Source of the DNA: Chromatiales bacterium
Lineage (GTDB): Bacteria > Pseudomonadota > Gammaproteobacteria > Chromatiales > Chromatiaceae
DNA: 37,967 nt
Direction of reading: 5' to 3'
Assembly: GCA_030145425.1 (NCBI GenBank)
Contig: JAQYVO010000111.1
Coordinates: 1 to 37,967, forward strand
The stretch's first letter is position 1. The number at the start of each line of letters is the position of its first letter. The translations under genes were made by a program, and so were the position numbers. Positions 25,315 through 33,813 of the stretch are shown here, piece after piece. Under the pieces are notes generated by a model. It saw only the letters and a list, made by a program, of their open reading frames with translations. It was not told the DNA's origin and searched no databases.

Positions 25315-26198
25315 GTACCACGGCAGACATCAACCCGATCGACCGGCTGGGTTTGACCCTTTTTGTTGCACTGGTCTTTCACGCCGTTGTGATCCTGGGT
25401 ATCGCCTTCACTCGGGATACGCCTAAAAAACTGCAGTCACCCGACCGCACGCTGGAAATTCTCGTGGTGCATCACCCAACCGAGACCAAAAAACCGGACA
25501 AGGCGGATTTCCTGGCCCAGACAAGCCAGGAGGGCGGGGGAACCACCAAGCAGAAAGATAAGCCCACCGTCGCACCCTCCCCCATTGCGGCCCAACCGAA
25601 CCCAACCGAGAAACCTGCCAAACTACCGGTGGAAAAACCGTCCGAAACCCAGGTACAGCCCCGGACGAAACGGGTTATCACAAGTCACCGGGCGAAACCC
25701 AAAAGGGTCGAACCCACCCCGGAAAAGAAGACCAAGCCCCGTGAAAAGAAAAAACTGACGGCGACGCAGCTCATTGCGAGTACCAACCAGGAGATCTCCC
25801 GCCTGACCGCGGAACTCGACCGGAAAACAAAGGCCTACTCTAAACGCCTGAGGCACAAACGCCTTACTGCCAGCACCCAGGAGTATAAATATGCCAACTA
25901 TCTGGATGCCTGGCGCCGAAAGGTGGAGAACATCGGAAATCTCAACTATCCGGACGAGGCCAAACGGCGCAGATTGTACGGCAACCTGGTGTTGCATGTG
26001 GCAGTCCTGGCGGACGGCTCGGTCAAGGAGATCAACATAAAGAAATCCTCCGGCAAGAAGGTCCTCGACGATGCCGCGGTTCGTATCGTCAGGCTCTCCG
26101 CTCCCTTCGCCCCATTTTCGCCTGAGATAAGGGAAGAGACGGACATCATAGACATCATCAGAACCTGGCAGTTTCGCAGTAATAATACCTTTCAATGA
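25311..26198 (+). CDS. tonB: TonB-family energy transducer
   Basis: A 295-residue inner-membrane protein with one N-terminal helix (about 13-33), a long Pro/Lys/Glu-rich periplasmic linker (about 38-160), a short helical stretch and a C-terminal TonB domain from about 200. The end has YPDEAKRRRLYGNLVLHVAV, then DGSVKEINIKKSSGKKVLDD, as in TonB C-terminal folds that contact TonB boxes of outer-membrane transporters. No exbB or exbD is adjacent. In Pseudomonas the TonB protein in this same place (between gshB and yqgE) has been tied to twitching and pilus assembly rather than iron uptake, and the same may hold here by position. Its ATG overlaps the apbE stop. Confidence 0.88.
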   Translation: MSTTADINPIDRLGLTLFVALVFHAVVILGIAFTRDTPKKLQSPDRTLEILVVHHPTETKKPDKADFLAQTSQEGGGTTKQKDKPTVAPSPIAAQPNPTEKPAKLPVEKPSETQVQPRTKRVITSHRAKPKRVEPTPEKKTKPREKKKLTATQLIASTNQEISRLTAELDRKTKAYSKRLRHKRLTASTQEYKYANYLDAWRRKVENIGNLNYPDEAKRRRLYGNLVLHVAVLADGSVKEINIKKSSGKKVLDDAAVRIVRLSAPFAPFSPEIREETDIIDIIRTWQFRSNNTFQ

Positions 26199-26247
26199 TC
26201 TTGCCCTTCATGATGGCCAAAAACAGATCTCCTGTTACAATTGCGAC

Positions 26248-26811
26248 ATGAACGAGTGCGCGGATTTGACCAACAATTTCCTGATCGCCATGCCCGGCCT
26301 GCAGGACAAAAACTTCTTCCATACAGTCACCTACATCTGCGAACACAACGAAGAAGGGGCCATGGGGATCGTGCTCAACCGACCCACGGATCTGCAGCTC
26401 AACGATATCCTCGATCAACTCGATATCGGACTAAACGAGGGAAAAAAGGGGGAGCAGCCGATCTATCTGGGCGGACCGGTTCAAACCGATCGGGGATTCG
26501 TACTCCACACCTCGGGTGGAGATTGGGACTCCACCCTGAAAATCACACCGGAGATCAGCGTTACCACCTCCAGGGATATCCTGCAGTCAATTGTGGAAGG
26601 TAACGGTCCACCAAAGACCCTGGTCGCACTGGGTTACGCCGGTTGGGCGGGGGGGCAACTCGAGGAAGAGCTCGGCGCCAATGCATGGCTCAGCGGACCG
26701 GCCGACGAAGCCATCATTTTCGAGCTGACTGCCGAAAAACGCTGGGAAGCCGCCGCGAAACTTCTGGGAGTGGACCTGAACCTGCTCTCGGCAGATACCG
26801 GACACGCCTAA
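26248..26811 (+). CDS. yqgE: YqgE/AlgH family protein (UPF0301)
   Basis: A 187-residue cytoplasmic protein of the YqgE/AlgH family. It carries the family opening NNFLIAMPGLQDKNFFHTVT (9-28), EEGAMGIVLNRP and PIYLGGPVQTDRGFVLH, with a GYAGWAGGQLEEEL block in the second half. The biochemical role is unknown; AlgH affects alginate and other regulation in Pseudomonas by an unclear route. Its pairing with ruvX/yqgF eight bases downstream is one of the most conserved arrangements in proteobacteria and suggests a shared housekeeping role. No strong ribosome-binding site precedes the ATG. Confidence 0.93.
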   Translation: MNECADLTNNFLIAMPGLQDKNFFHTVTYICEHNEEGAMGIVLNRPTDLQLNDILDQLDIGLNEGKKGEQPIYLGGPVQTDRGFVLHTSGGDWDSTLKITPEISVTTSRDILQSIVEGNGPPKTLVALGYAGWAGGQLEEELGANAWLSGPADEAIIFELTAEKRWEAAAKLLGVDLNLLSADTGHA

Positions 26812-26819
26812 TTCATTAA

Positions 26820-27221
26820 ATGACCACGCTGCTCGGCTTCGATTACGGTACTGCCAAGATAGGCGTGGCGGTCGGCCAGACCCTGACAGGTACAGCCAAC
26901 CCTCTGGAGACGCTGCGGGCGGTTCGTAATAAGCCGGACTGGCAGAATATCGAACGACTCATCGAAACCTGGCAACCGGAGGCCTTGGTGGTGGGCCTGC
27001 CCTTCCAGATGGATGACAAAGAGGCGGAAATCGCAGATCGCGCGAAACGCTTTTCCCGACAGCTGAGCGGCCGCTTCGGTCTGCAGGTTCATCTGGTGGA
27101 CGAACGCCTAACCTCCCGGGAGGCATGCAACCAGGCGGGTAAACATGTCAAACGTATCGAGCAACTGGACGCCATTGCGGCAACACTGATATTGGAAACC
27201 TGGTTAAGTGACAGAAAATAA
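26820..27221 (+). CDS. ruvX: YqgF/RuvX family nuclease (pre-16S rRNA processing / Holliday junction resolvase-like)
   Basis: A 133-residue RNase H-fold protein. The first catalytic Asp is in LLGFDYGTAKIGVAVG (4-19); the remaining family motifs are EALVVGLPFQMDD and VHLVDERLTSREA, with acidic residues in the usual places. YqgF matures the 5' end of 16S rRNA in E. coli; a Holliday junction resolvase role is proposed for relatives. It follows yqgE by eight bases. In Pseudomonas, pyrR is the next gene; here a 138-base leader leads straight to pyrB. Confidence 0.93.
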   Translation: MTTLLGFDYGTAKIGVAVGQTLTGTANPLETLRAVRNKPDWQNIERLIETWQPEALVVGLPFQMDDKEAEIADRAKRFSRQLSGRFGLQVHLVDERLTSREACNQAGKHVKRIEQLDAIAATLILETWLSDRK

Positions 27222-27299
27222 AGGCTACATGCGGGCGGCTGAGATAGGTTTGTCAGTGCGAAAGCGCCAGATAGTCATGTCGTCACGCAGAGAGTGTCA

Positions 27300-27355
27300 G
27301 TAACGGGGCAGGATGCCCCGTTACCTCGTAACGCTGGAAAAACAATAAGGTAACC
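27300..27355 (+). promoter_or_regulatory. pyrB leader with competing hairpins
   Basis: A perfect 11-base stem, GTAACGGGGCA (27300-27310) with TGCCCCGTTAC (27314-27324), has a three-base loop. Its 3' arm can instead pair as CGTTAC (27319-27324) with GTAACG (27328-27333), or as GTTACC (27320-27325) with GGTAAC (27349-27354). The last pairing would cover the AAGG ribosome-binding site of pyrB. No T-tract follows, so a translational switch is more likely than an intrinsic terminator. The ligand or protein that would set it is unknown. Confidence 0.5.
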
Positions 27356-27359
27356 CGCA

Positions 27360-28331
27360 ATGAGCATGCCGAATATCCAGCTCAACGCAGAGGGAAGATT
27401 GAAACACTTCCTTACCATCGACGGATTCGGCCGGGAGCTGTTGACCCAGATACTCGATGCCGCGGAATCCTTTACCGGGGTTTCGGAACGAACCGTCAAA
27501 ACGGTCCCGTTGTTGCGGGGCAAGGTAATCTGCAACCTTTTTTTCGAAACCAGCACCCGTACCCGAACCGCTTTTGAGGTCGCCGCGAAGCGGCTGTCAG
27601 CCGATGTCCTGAATCTCAATATCGGCACATCGGCCACCACCAAGGGCGAGACCCTGCTGGACACCCTGCGCAACCTCGAGGCCATGCACGTGGACATGTT
27701 CGTTGTGCGCCACCAGGACAGCGGTGCCGCCCATTTCATAGCCCGTCATGCCGCCCCCCACGTCAATGTCATCAACGCCGGTGACGGCCGGCATGCGCAC
27801 CCCACCCAGGCCATGCTTGACATGTTCACGATCCGCCGCCACAAGGGGGAATTCACCGGACTTCGCGTTGCGATTGTCGGGGACATCCTGCATTCCCGGG
27901 TGGCCCGCTCCCAGATTCTCGCCCTGAATACCCTGGGAACATCGGAGGTACGGGTCATCGCTCCGCGCACCCTGTTACCGACGGATGCCAGAACCTTGGG
28001 GGTTCATGTGTTTCACGACTTGGAGCAAGGCATTCGCGATGTGGATGTCATCATTGTGCTGCCTCTGCAGAAAGAGCGGATGCAGAGTGCCCTGCTGCCC
28101 AGTGAGCACGAGTATTTCAGACTGTACGGGCTCACCGAAGAAAGATTGAAGGCCGCGAAAAAAGATGCCATCGTGATGCATCCGGGCCCGATAAATCGGG
28201 GTGTGGAACTGGACTCCGAGGTGGCAGACGGTCCCCGTTCGATGATACTGCAGCAGGTCAGTTTCGGTATCGCCATTCGCATGGTGGTCATGTCCATGGC
28301 AATAGGTTCGCAAGGAGCAGCCACGAGGTGA
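27360..28331 (+). CDS. pyrB: Aspartate carbamoyltransferase catalytic subunit
   Basis: A 323-residue enzyme condensing carbamoyl phosphate and aspartate, the first committed step of pyrimidine synthesis. The carbamoyl-phosphate motif is [13 protein letters not shown] (61-73); [14 protein letters not shown] and the closing [19 protein letters not shown] are intact. Length and the overlap with a pyrC'-type gene point to the Pseudomonas class of ATCase, in which PyrB trimers assemble with inactive dihydroorotase chains into a dodecamer and no PyrI subunit is used; no pyrI is present. The stop overlaps the pyrC' GTG by four bases. Control may run through the hairpins in the leader. Confidence 0.97.
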   Translation: MSMPNIQLNAEGRLKHFLTIDGFGRELLTQILDAAESFTGVSERTVKTVPLLRGKVICNLFFETSTRTRTAFEVAAKRLSADVLNLNIGTSATTKGETLLDTLRNLEAMHVDMFVVRHQDSGAAHFIARHAAPHVNVINAGDGRHAHPTQAMLDMFTIRRHKGEFTGLRVAIVGDILHSRVARSQILALNTLGTSEVRVIAPRTLLPTDARTLGVHVFHDLEQGIRDVDVIIVLPLQKERMQSALLPSEHEYFRLYGLTEERLKAAKKDAIVMHPGPINRGVELDSEVADGPRSMILQQVSFGIAIRMVVMSMAIGSQGAATR

Positions 28332-29617
28332 GTAGACCGAGTAATATTCTCATCGCCAACGGACATCTGATCGATCCCGCAAACGGTATCGATGACACAC
28401 GGGATCTTTACGTCGTTGCGGGACTGGTCCAGGGTGTGGGCCAACCGCCCGCCGGATTCCAGCCGGACCTGACCATTGATGCAACGGGGCTGGTTGTGTG
28501 TCCGGGGCTGATAGACCTGAGCGCCCGTCCCAGGGAATCCGGTCAGGAACACAAGGCAACCCTGACAAGCGAGACCCGGGCAGCCGCTAAAGGTGGCATC
28601 ACGACGTTCTGCTGCCCCCCTGATACCGATCCGGTTATCGACACCCCTGCCATGGCAACCCTGGTGAGAAAGCGGTCCGAGCGCATCGGCTATGCCCGCC
28701 TGCTGCCCGTAGGTGCCCTGACCCAGGGACTGGAAGGTAACCAACTGAGCGAGATGGCCGCCCTGCAACAGGCAGGCTGTATTGCTTTCAGCAACGCGGA
28801 GTATCCGCTTGCCAACACCCTGGTGGAACGCCGCGCCCTGGAGTACGCCGCAACCTTCAACCTGACGGTGATGCTGCGGCCGGAAGACCGGCACCTGCGA
28901 GACAGCGGGTGCGTGCACGAGGGCCCGGTAGCAAGCCGGCTGGGTCTCCCGGGTATCCCCGAGGCCGCCGAAACGGTGGCGACCGCCAGGGACCTGGCCC
29001 TGGCTGAGCACACCGGCTGCCGTATCCATTTCCGGGGGCTGTCAACCGGCACCGCAGTGCGCATGCTGGCCCAGGCCCAGAATCAGCGGCTGGATGTCTC
29101 CGCTGATGTGGCCGTTCATCAATTGCATCTCACCGAAATGGACGTGGAAGGATTCGACAGCAACTGTCACGTCAACCCACCGCTGCGCGGCCTTTCCGAC
29201 CGGGACACCCTTAGAAGTGGGATATCCCAGGGAATCATAGGCGCCATCTGCTCGGACCACCAACCCCATGAGCCGGAGGCCAAGGAGGCGCCCTTCCCCT
29301 CTACGCGACCGGGTATCTCCGGTCTGGAAACCCTGCTGCCCCTGACCCTGAGGCTGGTGCAGGAAGGGGTCCTAACTCTGCCGCAGGCCATCGCCAGACT
29401 CACCAGTGGTCCGGCGGATATTCTCGGACTGAATTATGGCCGTCTGGGTCCCGGATCCACTGCAGATATCTGTATCTTCGATCCTGCCAGGCACTGGCAA
29501 CTGCGTAAACCGGATTTATACAGCGCCGGATACAATACCCCTTTTCTTGACTGGGATTTCACCGGCCAGGTAACCCACACTCTTTTGGAAGGCGTGATCG
29601 TTTATGAAGCAGACTGA
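28328..29617 (+). CDS. pyrC': Inactive-type dihydroorotase homologue (PyrC')
   Basis: A 429-residue amidohydrolase-fold protein of the dihydroorotase family. The normal metal motif D-x-H-x-H-x-R-x-P-G is replaced: [13 protein letters not shown] (60-72) has Ser65 and Arg67 where the two zinc His should be. Other parts such as [17 protein letters not shown] and [13 protein letters not shown] remain recognisable. It is therefore probably not a catalyst but the structural partner needed to hold the PyrB dodecamer, as described for PyrC' in Pseudomonas. The start is GTG 28328, inside the end of pyrB, with GGAG upstream. A functional dihydroorotase should be encoded elsewhere. The pyrK-like gene overlaps its end. 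Confidence 0.93.
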   Translation: MSRPSNILIANGHLIDPANGIDDTRDLYVVAGLVQGVGQPPAGFQPDLTIDATGLVVCPGLIDLSARPRESGQEHKATLTSETRAAAKGGITTFCCPPDTDPVIDTPAMATLVRKRSERIGYARLLPVGALTQGLEGNQLSEMAALQQAGCIAFSNAEYPLANTLVERRALEYAATFNLTVMLRPEDRHLRDSGCVHEGPVASRLGLPGIPEAAETVATARDLALAEHTGCRIHFRGLSTGTAVRMLAQAQNQRLDVSADVAVHQLHLTEMDVEGFDSNCHVNPPLRGLSDRDTLRSGISQGIIGAICSDHQPHEPEAKEAPFPSTRPGISGLETLLPLTLRLVQEGVLTLPQAIARLTSGPADILGLNYGRLGPGSTADICIFDPARHWQLRKPDLYSAGYNTPFLDWDFTGQVTHTLLEGVIVYEAD

Positions 29618-30485
29618 CCAGTCCCACCGGGATACCATATTTGTCGAGCAGGCGGAGATACTCGAACACCAGTCCTTCGAAGGCGACCAGTATATTATGA
29701 AGCTGCACGCGCCCGAGTGCGCGCGCAACGCCCTGCCCGGCAGCTTTGCCCACATCCAGGTGGACTCTTCCCTGCCCCTGCGCCGCCCTATCTCGATCAT
29801 GCGCACTTCCCCTGAGGACGGTTGGGTGGAATTCCTCTACAAGTCGGTCGGCGATGGCACCCGCATCCTGGCCGGGCGCCGGGCGGGCGAATCCCTGAGT
29901 ATACTGGCCCCCATCGGCACCCCGTTTGAGCTGCACCCGGAGCACCCGGTACCACTGCTCATAGGCGGCGGAGTGGGTATGCCACCCATGGTGTTTCTGG
30001 CCCAGAACCTGGCCGGTAACAGCCGCTTCCGTCCCCTGGTCATTCTAGGTTCGGAGGTGCCTTTCCCTTTCCGTCCCCAGCCTTCCCGGATACTGGCACC
30101 TTCCATGCCTGACGGGGTAATCGCAAGCATGCCGCTGCTGGATGACTGGGGCATCCCCAGCCGCCTGACCAGCCTCGCAGATTTTCCCGGATGCCATCAA
30201 GGCTATGTCACCGATCTGGCACGGTTCTGGTTGCAGTCACTGAATGATGCGGGGCTGGCAGAAGTGGAGATCTTCTCCTGCGGTCCCCATCCGATGCTGG
30301 AAGCCGTGGTCAAACTGGCGCGGGAATTCGATCTGCCCTGCCAGGTCTCACTGGAAGAGTACATGGCCTGCGGTGTCGGGGGGTGTGCGGGCTGCGTGGT
30401 CCCGCTGGAGACTGGTTCGGGAAGGGAGATGAAGCGTGTCTGCGTGGACGGACCGGTATTCGACGGCAGGCAGGTTTTCAGCTGA
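29604..30485 (+). CDS. pyrK: PyrK-like dihydroorotate dehydrogenase electron-transfer subunit
   Basis: A 293-residue ferredoxin-reductase-type protein. It has the FAD-binding motif RRPIS (60-64), a nucleotide-binding loop LLIGGGVGMPP (118-128), the IFSCGPHPML motif and a 2Fe-2S site with Cys256, Cys261, Cys264 and Cys280 in the spacing C-x4-C-x2-C-x15-C. This is the layout of PyrK, which passes electrons from dihydroorotate dehydrogenase 1B to NAD. No pyrD lies beside it. It overlaps pyrC' by 14 bases, so it is expressed with pyrB. Whether it serves a class 1B PyrD elsewhere or another oxidoreductase is open. Confidence 0.85.
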   Translation: MKQTDQSHRDTIFVEQAEILEHQSFEGDQYIMKLHAPECARNALPGSFAHIQVDSSLPLRRPISIMRTSPEDGWVEFLYKSVGDGTRILAGRRAGESLSILAPIGTPFELHPEHPVPLLIGGGVGMPPMVFLAQNLAGNSRFRPLVILGSEVPFPFRPQPSRILAPSMPDGVIASMPLLDDWGIPSRLTSLADFPGCHQGYVTDLARFWLQSLNDAGLAEVEIFSCGPHPMLEAVVKLAREFDLPCQVSLEEYMACGVGGCAGCVVPLETGSGREMKRVCVDGPVFDGRQVFS

Positions 30486-30518
30486 ACGGAATCCGGCATT
30501 AAACACGGTCGGAGTAAC

Positions 30519-31643
30519 TCAGAACTCCTGTTCGTCCATCAGCGATATAGACCCCATTTTCTTGGCGTATTCATCGACGTCGCCGCTGCCCAACTTGACC
30601 ATCAGCCGAACCTCGTTGGCAGAATCAGCATAGAGGATGGCATCCTCATAGCTGATCTTGCCCTGCTTGTAGAGGGTATACAGGGCCTGATCAAAGGTTA
30701 GCATGCCCTGTTCGGTGGAACGCTTCATCAGATCCTTGAGCTTGTGAACCTCGCCCTTCCGAATCAGATCCGACGCTAATGGCGTGTTGATCAGGACTTC
30801 CACAACCGGGACACGCTCGTTTCCCTTGACGCTGCGCACCAGCTGCTGGGCGACGATAGCCCGGAGGTTCAGGGAAAGATCCATGAACAACTGATTACGC
30901 CTGTCTTCCGGAAAAAAATTGATGATGCGGTCCAGGGCCTGGTTTGCATTGTTTGCATGGAGGGTAGACAGGCACAGGTGGCCCGTCTCGGCAAACGCAA
31001 TCGCATGGTCCATGGTTTCCCGGCTCCGGATCTCACCGATGAGTATCACATCGGGCGCCTGGCGCAGGGTGTTTTTCAAAGCCACTTCGTAAGACTCGGT
31101 GTCAATGCCCACTTCACGCTGGGTTACGATGCAGCCGGCATGATGATGGGCGAACTCTATGGGGTCCTCAATGGTGACGATGTGTCCCGTGCTGTTGTGG
31201 TTACGAAAACCGACCATGGCCGCCAAAGACGTGGATTTTCCGGTTCCTGTGGCGCCCGCGAATATCACCAGGCCGCGCTTGGTCATGGCCAGGTCTTTGA
31301 GAATCGGGGGCAGATTGAGCTCGTGGATCTCAGGGATTATGCCCTCGATGCGCCTCAGCACCATGCCCACGGCGCTGCGCTGCACGAACGCGCTGACACG
31401 GAAGCGCCCCACTCCCGAGGCGCTGATCGCAAAATTGCACTCCTTGGTCTGGGCGAACTCCTCCTGCTGGGCCGGGGACATGACACCAATAACCATCTCC
31501 CTTGCCTGCTGTTCCTCCACCCGATCCTCGGAGACCGGCATGATGCGCCCATTGAGTTTTATACAGGGGGGCATACCCACCGTGATAAAGAGATCAGAGG
31601 CCCTCTTCTTGGACACCAGCTTTAAAAGTGCATCAAGATCCAC
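30519..31643 (-). CDS. pilU: Type IV pilus retraction ATPase PilU
   Basis: A 374-residue hexameric AAA-type secretion ATPase. The N-terminal PAS-like domain includes KRASDLFITVGMPPCIKLNG (13-32). Walker A is GATGTGKST (130-138), then the Asp box ITIEDPIEF-like VTIEDPIEFAHHHAGC, Walker B DVILIGEIRSRETM and the His box GHLCLSTLHANNA. The C-terminal tail is longer than in PilT and has no AIRNLIRE motif, which marks PilU. It works as an accessory to PilT in pilus retraction. The start is GTG at 31643, preceded by a G-rich ribosome-binding site, 41 bases after pilT. The pilT-pilU pair is co-transcribed. Confidence 0.95.
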   Translation of the reverse strand: MDLDALLKLVSKKRASDLFITVGMPPCIKLNGRIMPVSEDRVEEQQAREMVIGVMSPAQQEEFAQTKECNFAISASGVGRFRVSAFVQRSAVGMVLRRIEGIIPEIHELNLPPILKDLAMTKRGLVIFAGATGTGKSTSLAAMVGFRNHNSTGHIVTIEDPIEFAHHHAGCIVTQREVGIDTESYEVALKNTLRQAPDVILIGEIRSRETMDHAIAFAETGHLCLSTLHANNANQALDRIINFFPEDRRNQLFMDLSLNLRAIVAQQLVRSVKGNERVPVVEVLINTPLASDLIRKGEVHKLKDLMKRSTEQGMLTFDQALYTLYKQGKISYEDAILYADSANEVRLMVKLGSGDVDEYAKKMGSISLMDEQEF

Positions 31644-31684
31644 GCGCCCCCCCCTAATCTTTCGCTGCTTTGCGGCGGATGACG

Positions 31685-32725
31685 TCAGGCGGCGAAAGTT
31701 TCCCTGTTTGCCGCCTTCGACTGAGCATCCAGTCTGCTGATCATACCCTTCTTCAGCAACTCCTGCAGGTGTTGATCCAGCGTCTGCATACCGTGGGCCT
31801 GACCTGTCTGAATGGCTGAATACATCTGGGCCACCTTATCTTCCCGAATCAGGTTCCTGATGGCGGGAGTTCCGATCATTATCTCCCAGCCGGCAGTCCT
31901 GCCGCCACCGATCTTCTTTAGGAGTGTCTGCGCGACCACGGAACGCAGGGACTCAGACAGCATGGAACGGACCATACCCTTCTCCCCTCCCGGAAAGACA
32001 TCGATGATACGATCGATGGTCTTGGCGGCAGAGGTGGTGTGGAGTGTACCGAACACCAGATGACCAGTTTCCGCCGCGGTAAGCGCCAGACGGATGGTCT
32101 CCAGATCCCGCAGCTCACCGACCAGAATCACGTCCGGATCTTCACGCAGGGCCGAGCGCAGGGCCTCTGCAAACCCCAGCGTGTCCCGGTGCACCTCACG
32201 CTGGTTGATCAGGCTCTTTTTGCTGATATGGACGAACTCGATCGGATCCTCGATGGTCAGGATATGAGAGTAATCGTTGTCATTCTTGTAGTCGATCATC
32301 GCGGCCAGGGTGGTGGACTTGCCCGAGCCAGTGGGACCGGTAACCAGGACCAGCCCCCGGGGAACATTGACGATGTCGCGGAAGGTCTCGGGACAGCCCA
32401 GATCCTCCAGGGTCAGCACCTTGGAGGGAATGGTTCGAAACACCGCACCTGCTCCCCTGTCCTGGTTGAAGGCATTGACCCTGAAGCGGGCCAGGCCAGG
32501 TATCTCGAAGGAAAAGTCGGTCTCCAGAAATTCCTCGTAATCCTTGCGCTGCTTGTCGTTCATGATGTCGTAGACAAGCTCATGAACCGTCTTGTGCTCG
32601 AGGGCAGGCACGTTGATGCGCCGGATATCACCATCTACCCTGATCATGGGCGGCAGACCAGATGATAGATGCAGGTCAGAGGCCTCGTGTTTGACGCTAA
32701 AGGCGAGAAGTTCCGCGATATCCAT
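31685..32725 (-). CDS. pilT: Type IV pilus retraction ATPase PilT
   Basis: A 346-residue hexameric ATPase powering pilus retraction and twitching. It shows KHEASDLHLSSGLPPMIRVD (12-31), Walker A GPTGSGKST (130-138), LTIEDPIEFVH, Walker B DVILVGELRDLETI and GHLVFGTLHTTSA. The C-terminal AIRNLIRED motif, needed for retraction in known PilT, is present. Upstream is a 179-base gap shared with divergent yggS. GGGG about ten bases before the ATG is the likely ribosome-binding site. The pilT/yggS divergent pair is conserved in Pseudomonas and relatives. Together with the pil-chp cluster it implies a surface-motile or surface-sensing cell. Confidence 0.97.
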   Translation of the reverse strand: MDIAELLAFSVKHEASDLHLSSGLPPMIRVDGDIRRINVPALEHKTVHELVYDIMNDKQRKDYEEFLETDFSFEIPGLARFRVNAFNQDRGAGAVFRTIPSKVLTLEDLGCPETFRDIVNVPRGLVLVTGPTGSGKSTTLAAMIDYKNDNDYSHILTIEDPIEFVHISKKSLINQREVHRDTLGFAEALRSALREDPDVILVGELRDLETIRLALTAAETGHLVFGTLHTTSAAKTIDRIIDVFPGGEKGMVRSMLSESLRSVVAQTLLKKIGGGRTAGWEIMIGTPAIRNLIREDKVAQMYSAIQTGQAHGMQTLDQHLQELLKKGMISRLDAQSKAANRETFAA

Positions 32726-32904
32726 TCAATTCATCCCCTTGTAAATTCAAAAAAGCGTTATCAAAATCGAAAGCCCAAAGAAGAGCAGTTTTGCAATTTC
32801 CGGCAACAGTGCAACACAATGGATAGAAAATCAAAACACAGTAACGGCAACTCTCGCTTTTTGCTTTAATATTCCCAACCTTAGTCATCTGATCATGGAG
32901 CCGT

Positions 32905-33642
32905 ATGAGTCAGGCAGTAAATTCGGATTCCGGGACACCTGTCGGCATTGGGCTGAAAACAGTGCGGCAGCGTATTGCCGACGCTGAACAGGCCCATGGA
33001 CGCCGGGAGGGATCCGTGCAGCTTCTCGCCGTCAGCAAGACCAGGCCCGCGGCCGATATCATTCAGGCGCTCAACGCAGGACAGGCTGCCTTCGGGGAAA
33101 ACTACCTGCAGGACGCCCTCGACAAAATCCTGCAACTTAGTGAGCATAGGGCCCAATGGCACTTCATAGGCCGCATTCAGAGCAACAAGACAAGACCCAT
33201 TGCGGAGAATTTCGACTGGGTCCACAGCGTCGACCAGCTAAAACAACTCAAGCGTCTCAATGACCAGCGTCCCGCAGATCTGCCGCCACTGAACGTCTGC
33301 CTTCAGATCAACATCGACCGGGAACCGAGCAAAGGCGGATTGAGCCCGGAGGCTGCAGCCGAACTCGTCGAACATGCCAATGCGTTTCCCCGGCTCAGGA
33401 TTTGTGGACTCATGACGCTACCGGAGCCGGTCCCCGGGTTGGAATCCCAGCGCCGGCCCTTCCGGGAACTGCGCCTGCTGCGGGACCGCCTTGCGACACC
33501 CGAAACTCCCCTGAAGACCCTATCCATGGGGATGTCCGGGGACCTCGAAGCCGCAATCGCAGAAGGTTCCACCATTGTGCGGGTGGGTACCGCCATATTC
33601 GGTCCGCGACCACAGGTTGCCCGCCGGGTAGACGAAGGGTAG
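32905..33642 (+). CDS. yggS: YggS/PLPBP family pyridoxal phosphate-binding protein
   Basis: A 245-residue single-domain PLP protein with an alanine-racemase-like TIM barrel and no known catalytic activity. Lys45 in LLAVSKTRP carries the cofactor; FGENYLQDALDK, WHFIGRIQSNK and the phosphate-binding LSMGMSGDLEAAI follow in family order, with STIVRVGTAIFGPR at the end. YggS proteins maintain vitamin B6 and amino acid balance. The ATG follows a GGAG at about 32896, within a 179-base gap facing pilT. The yggS-proC-yggT-yggU order is widespread from bacteria to cyanobacteria. Confidence 0.96.
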   Translation: MSQAVNSDSGTPVGIGLKTVRQRIADAEQAHGRREGSVQLLAVSKTRPAADIIQALNAGQAAFGENYLQDALDKILQLSEHRAQWHFIGRIQSNKTRPIAENFDWVHSVDQLKQLKRLNDQRPADLPPLNVCLQINIDREPSKGGLSPEAAAELVEHANAFPRLRICGLMTLPEPVPGLESQRRPFRELRLLRDRLATPETPLKTLSMGMSGDLEAAIAEGSTIVRVGTAIFGPRPQVARRVDEG

Positions 33643-33813
33643 CCTGTGTTCTGTGAAACTCTCGCCATGGCTTTGGCATCCAAACCCTCTGCAGCGCCGA
33701 GGTCTGCTGATGCCACCCGAAACCGGGATGCGCACCAATACAACCTTTTCAAAGTCCCAGTAATGTAAGGAACGCCAGCATTGATTGAAAATAAGACCGG
33801 GAGACTTCCCGAT

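Noticed and set aside
27300-27324. Strong hairpin read as an intrinsic terminator before pyrB
   Set aside because: No T-tract follows on either strand, and CTCGTAACG comes next. A regulatory or REP hairpin fits better.
32790-32830. Sigma-54-like promoter before pilT (TTGCAC and TTGC on the minus strand)
   Set aside because: The GG and GC elements do not have the required spacing.
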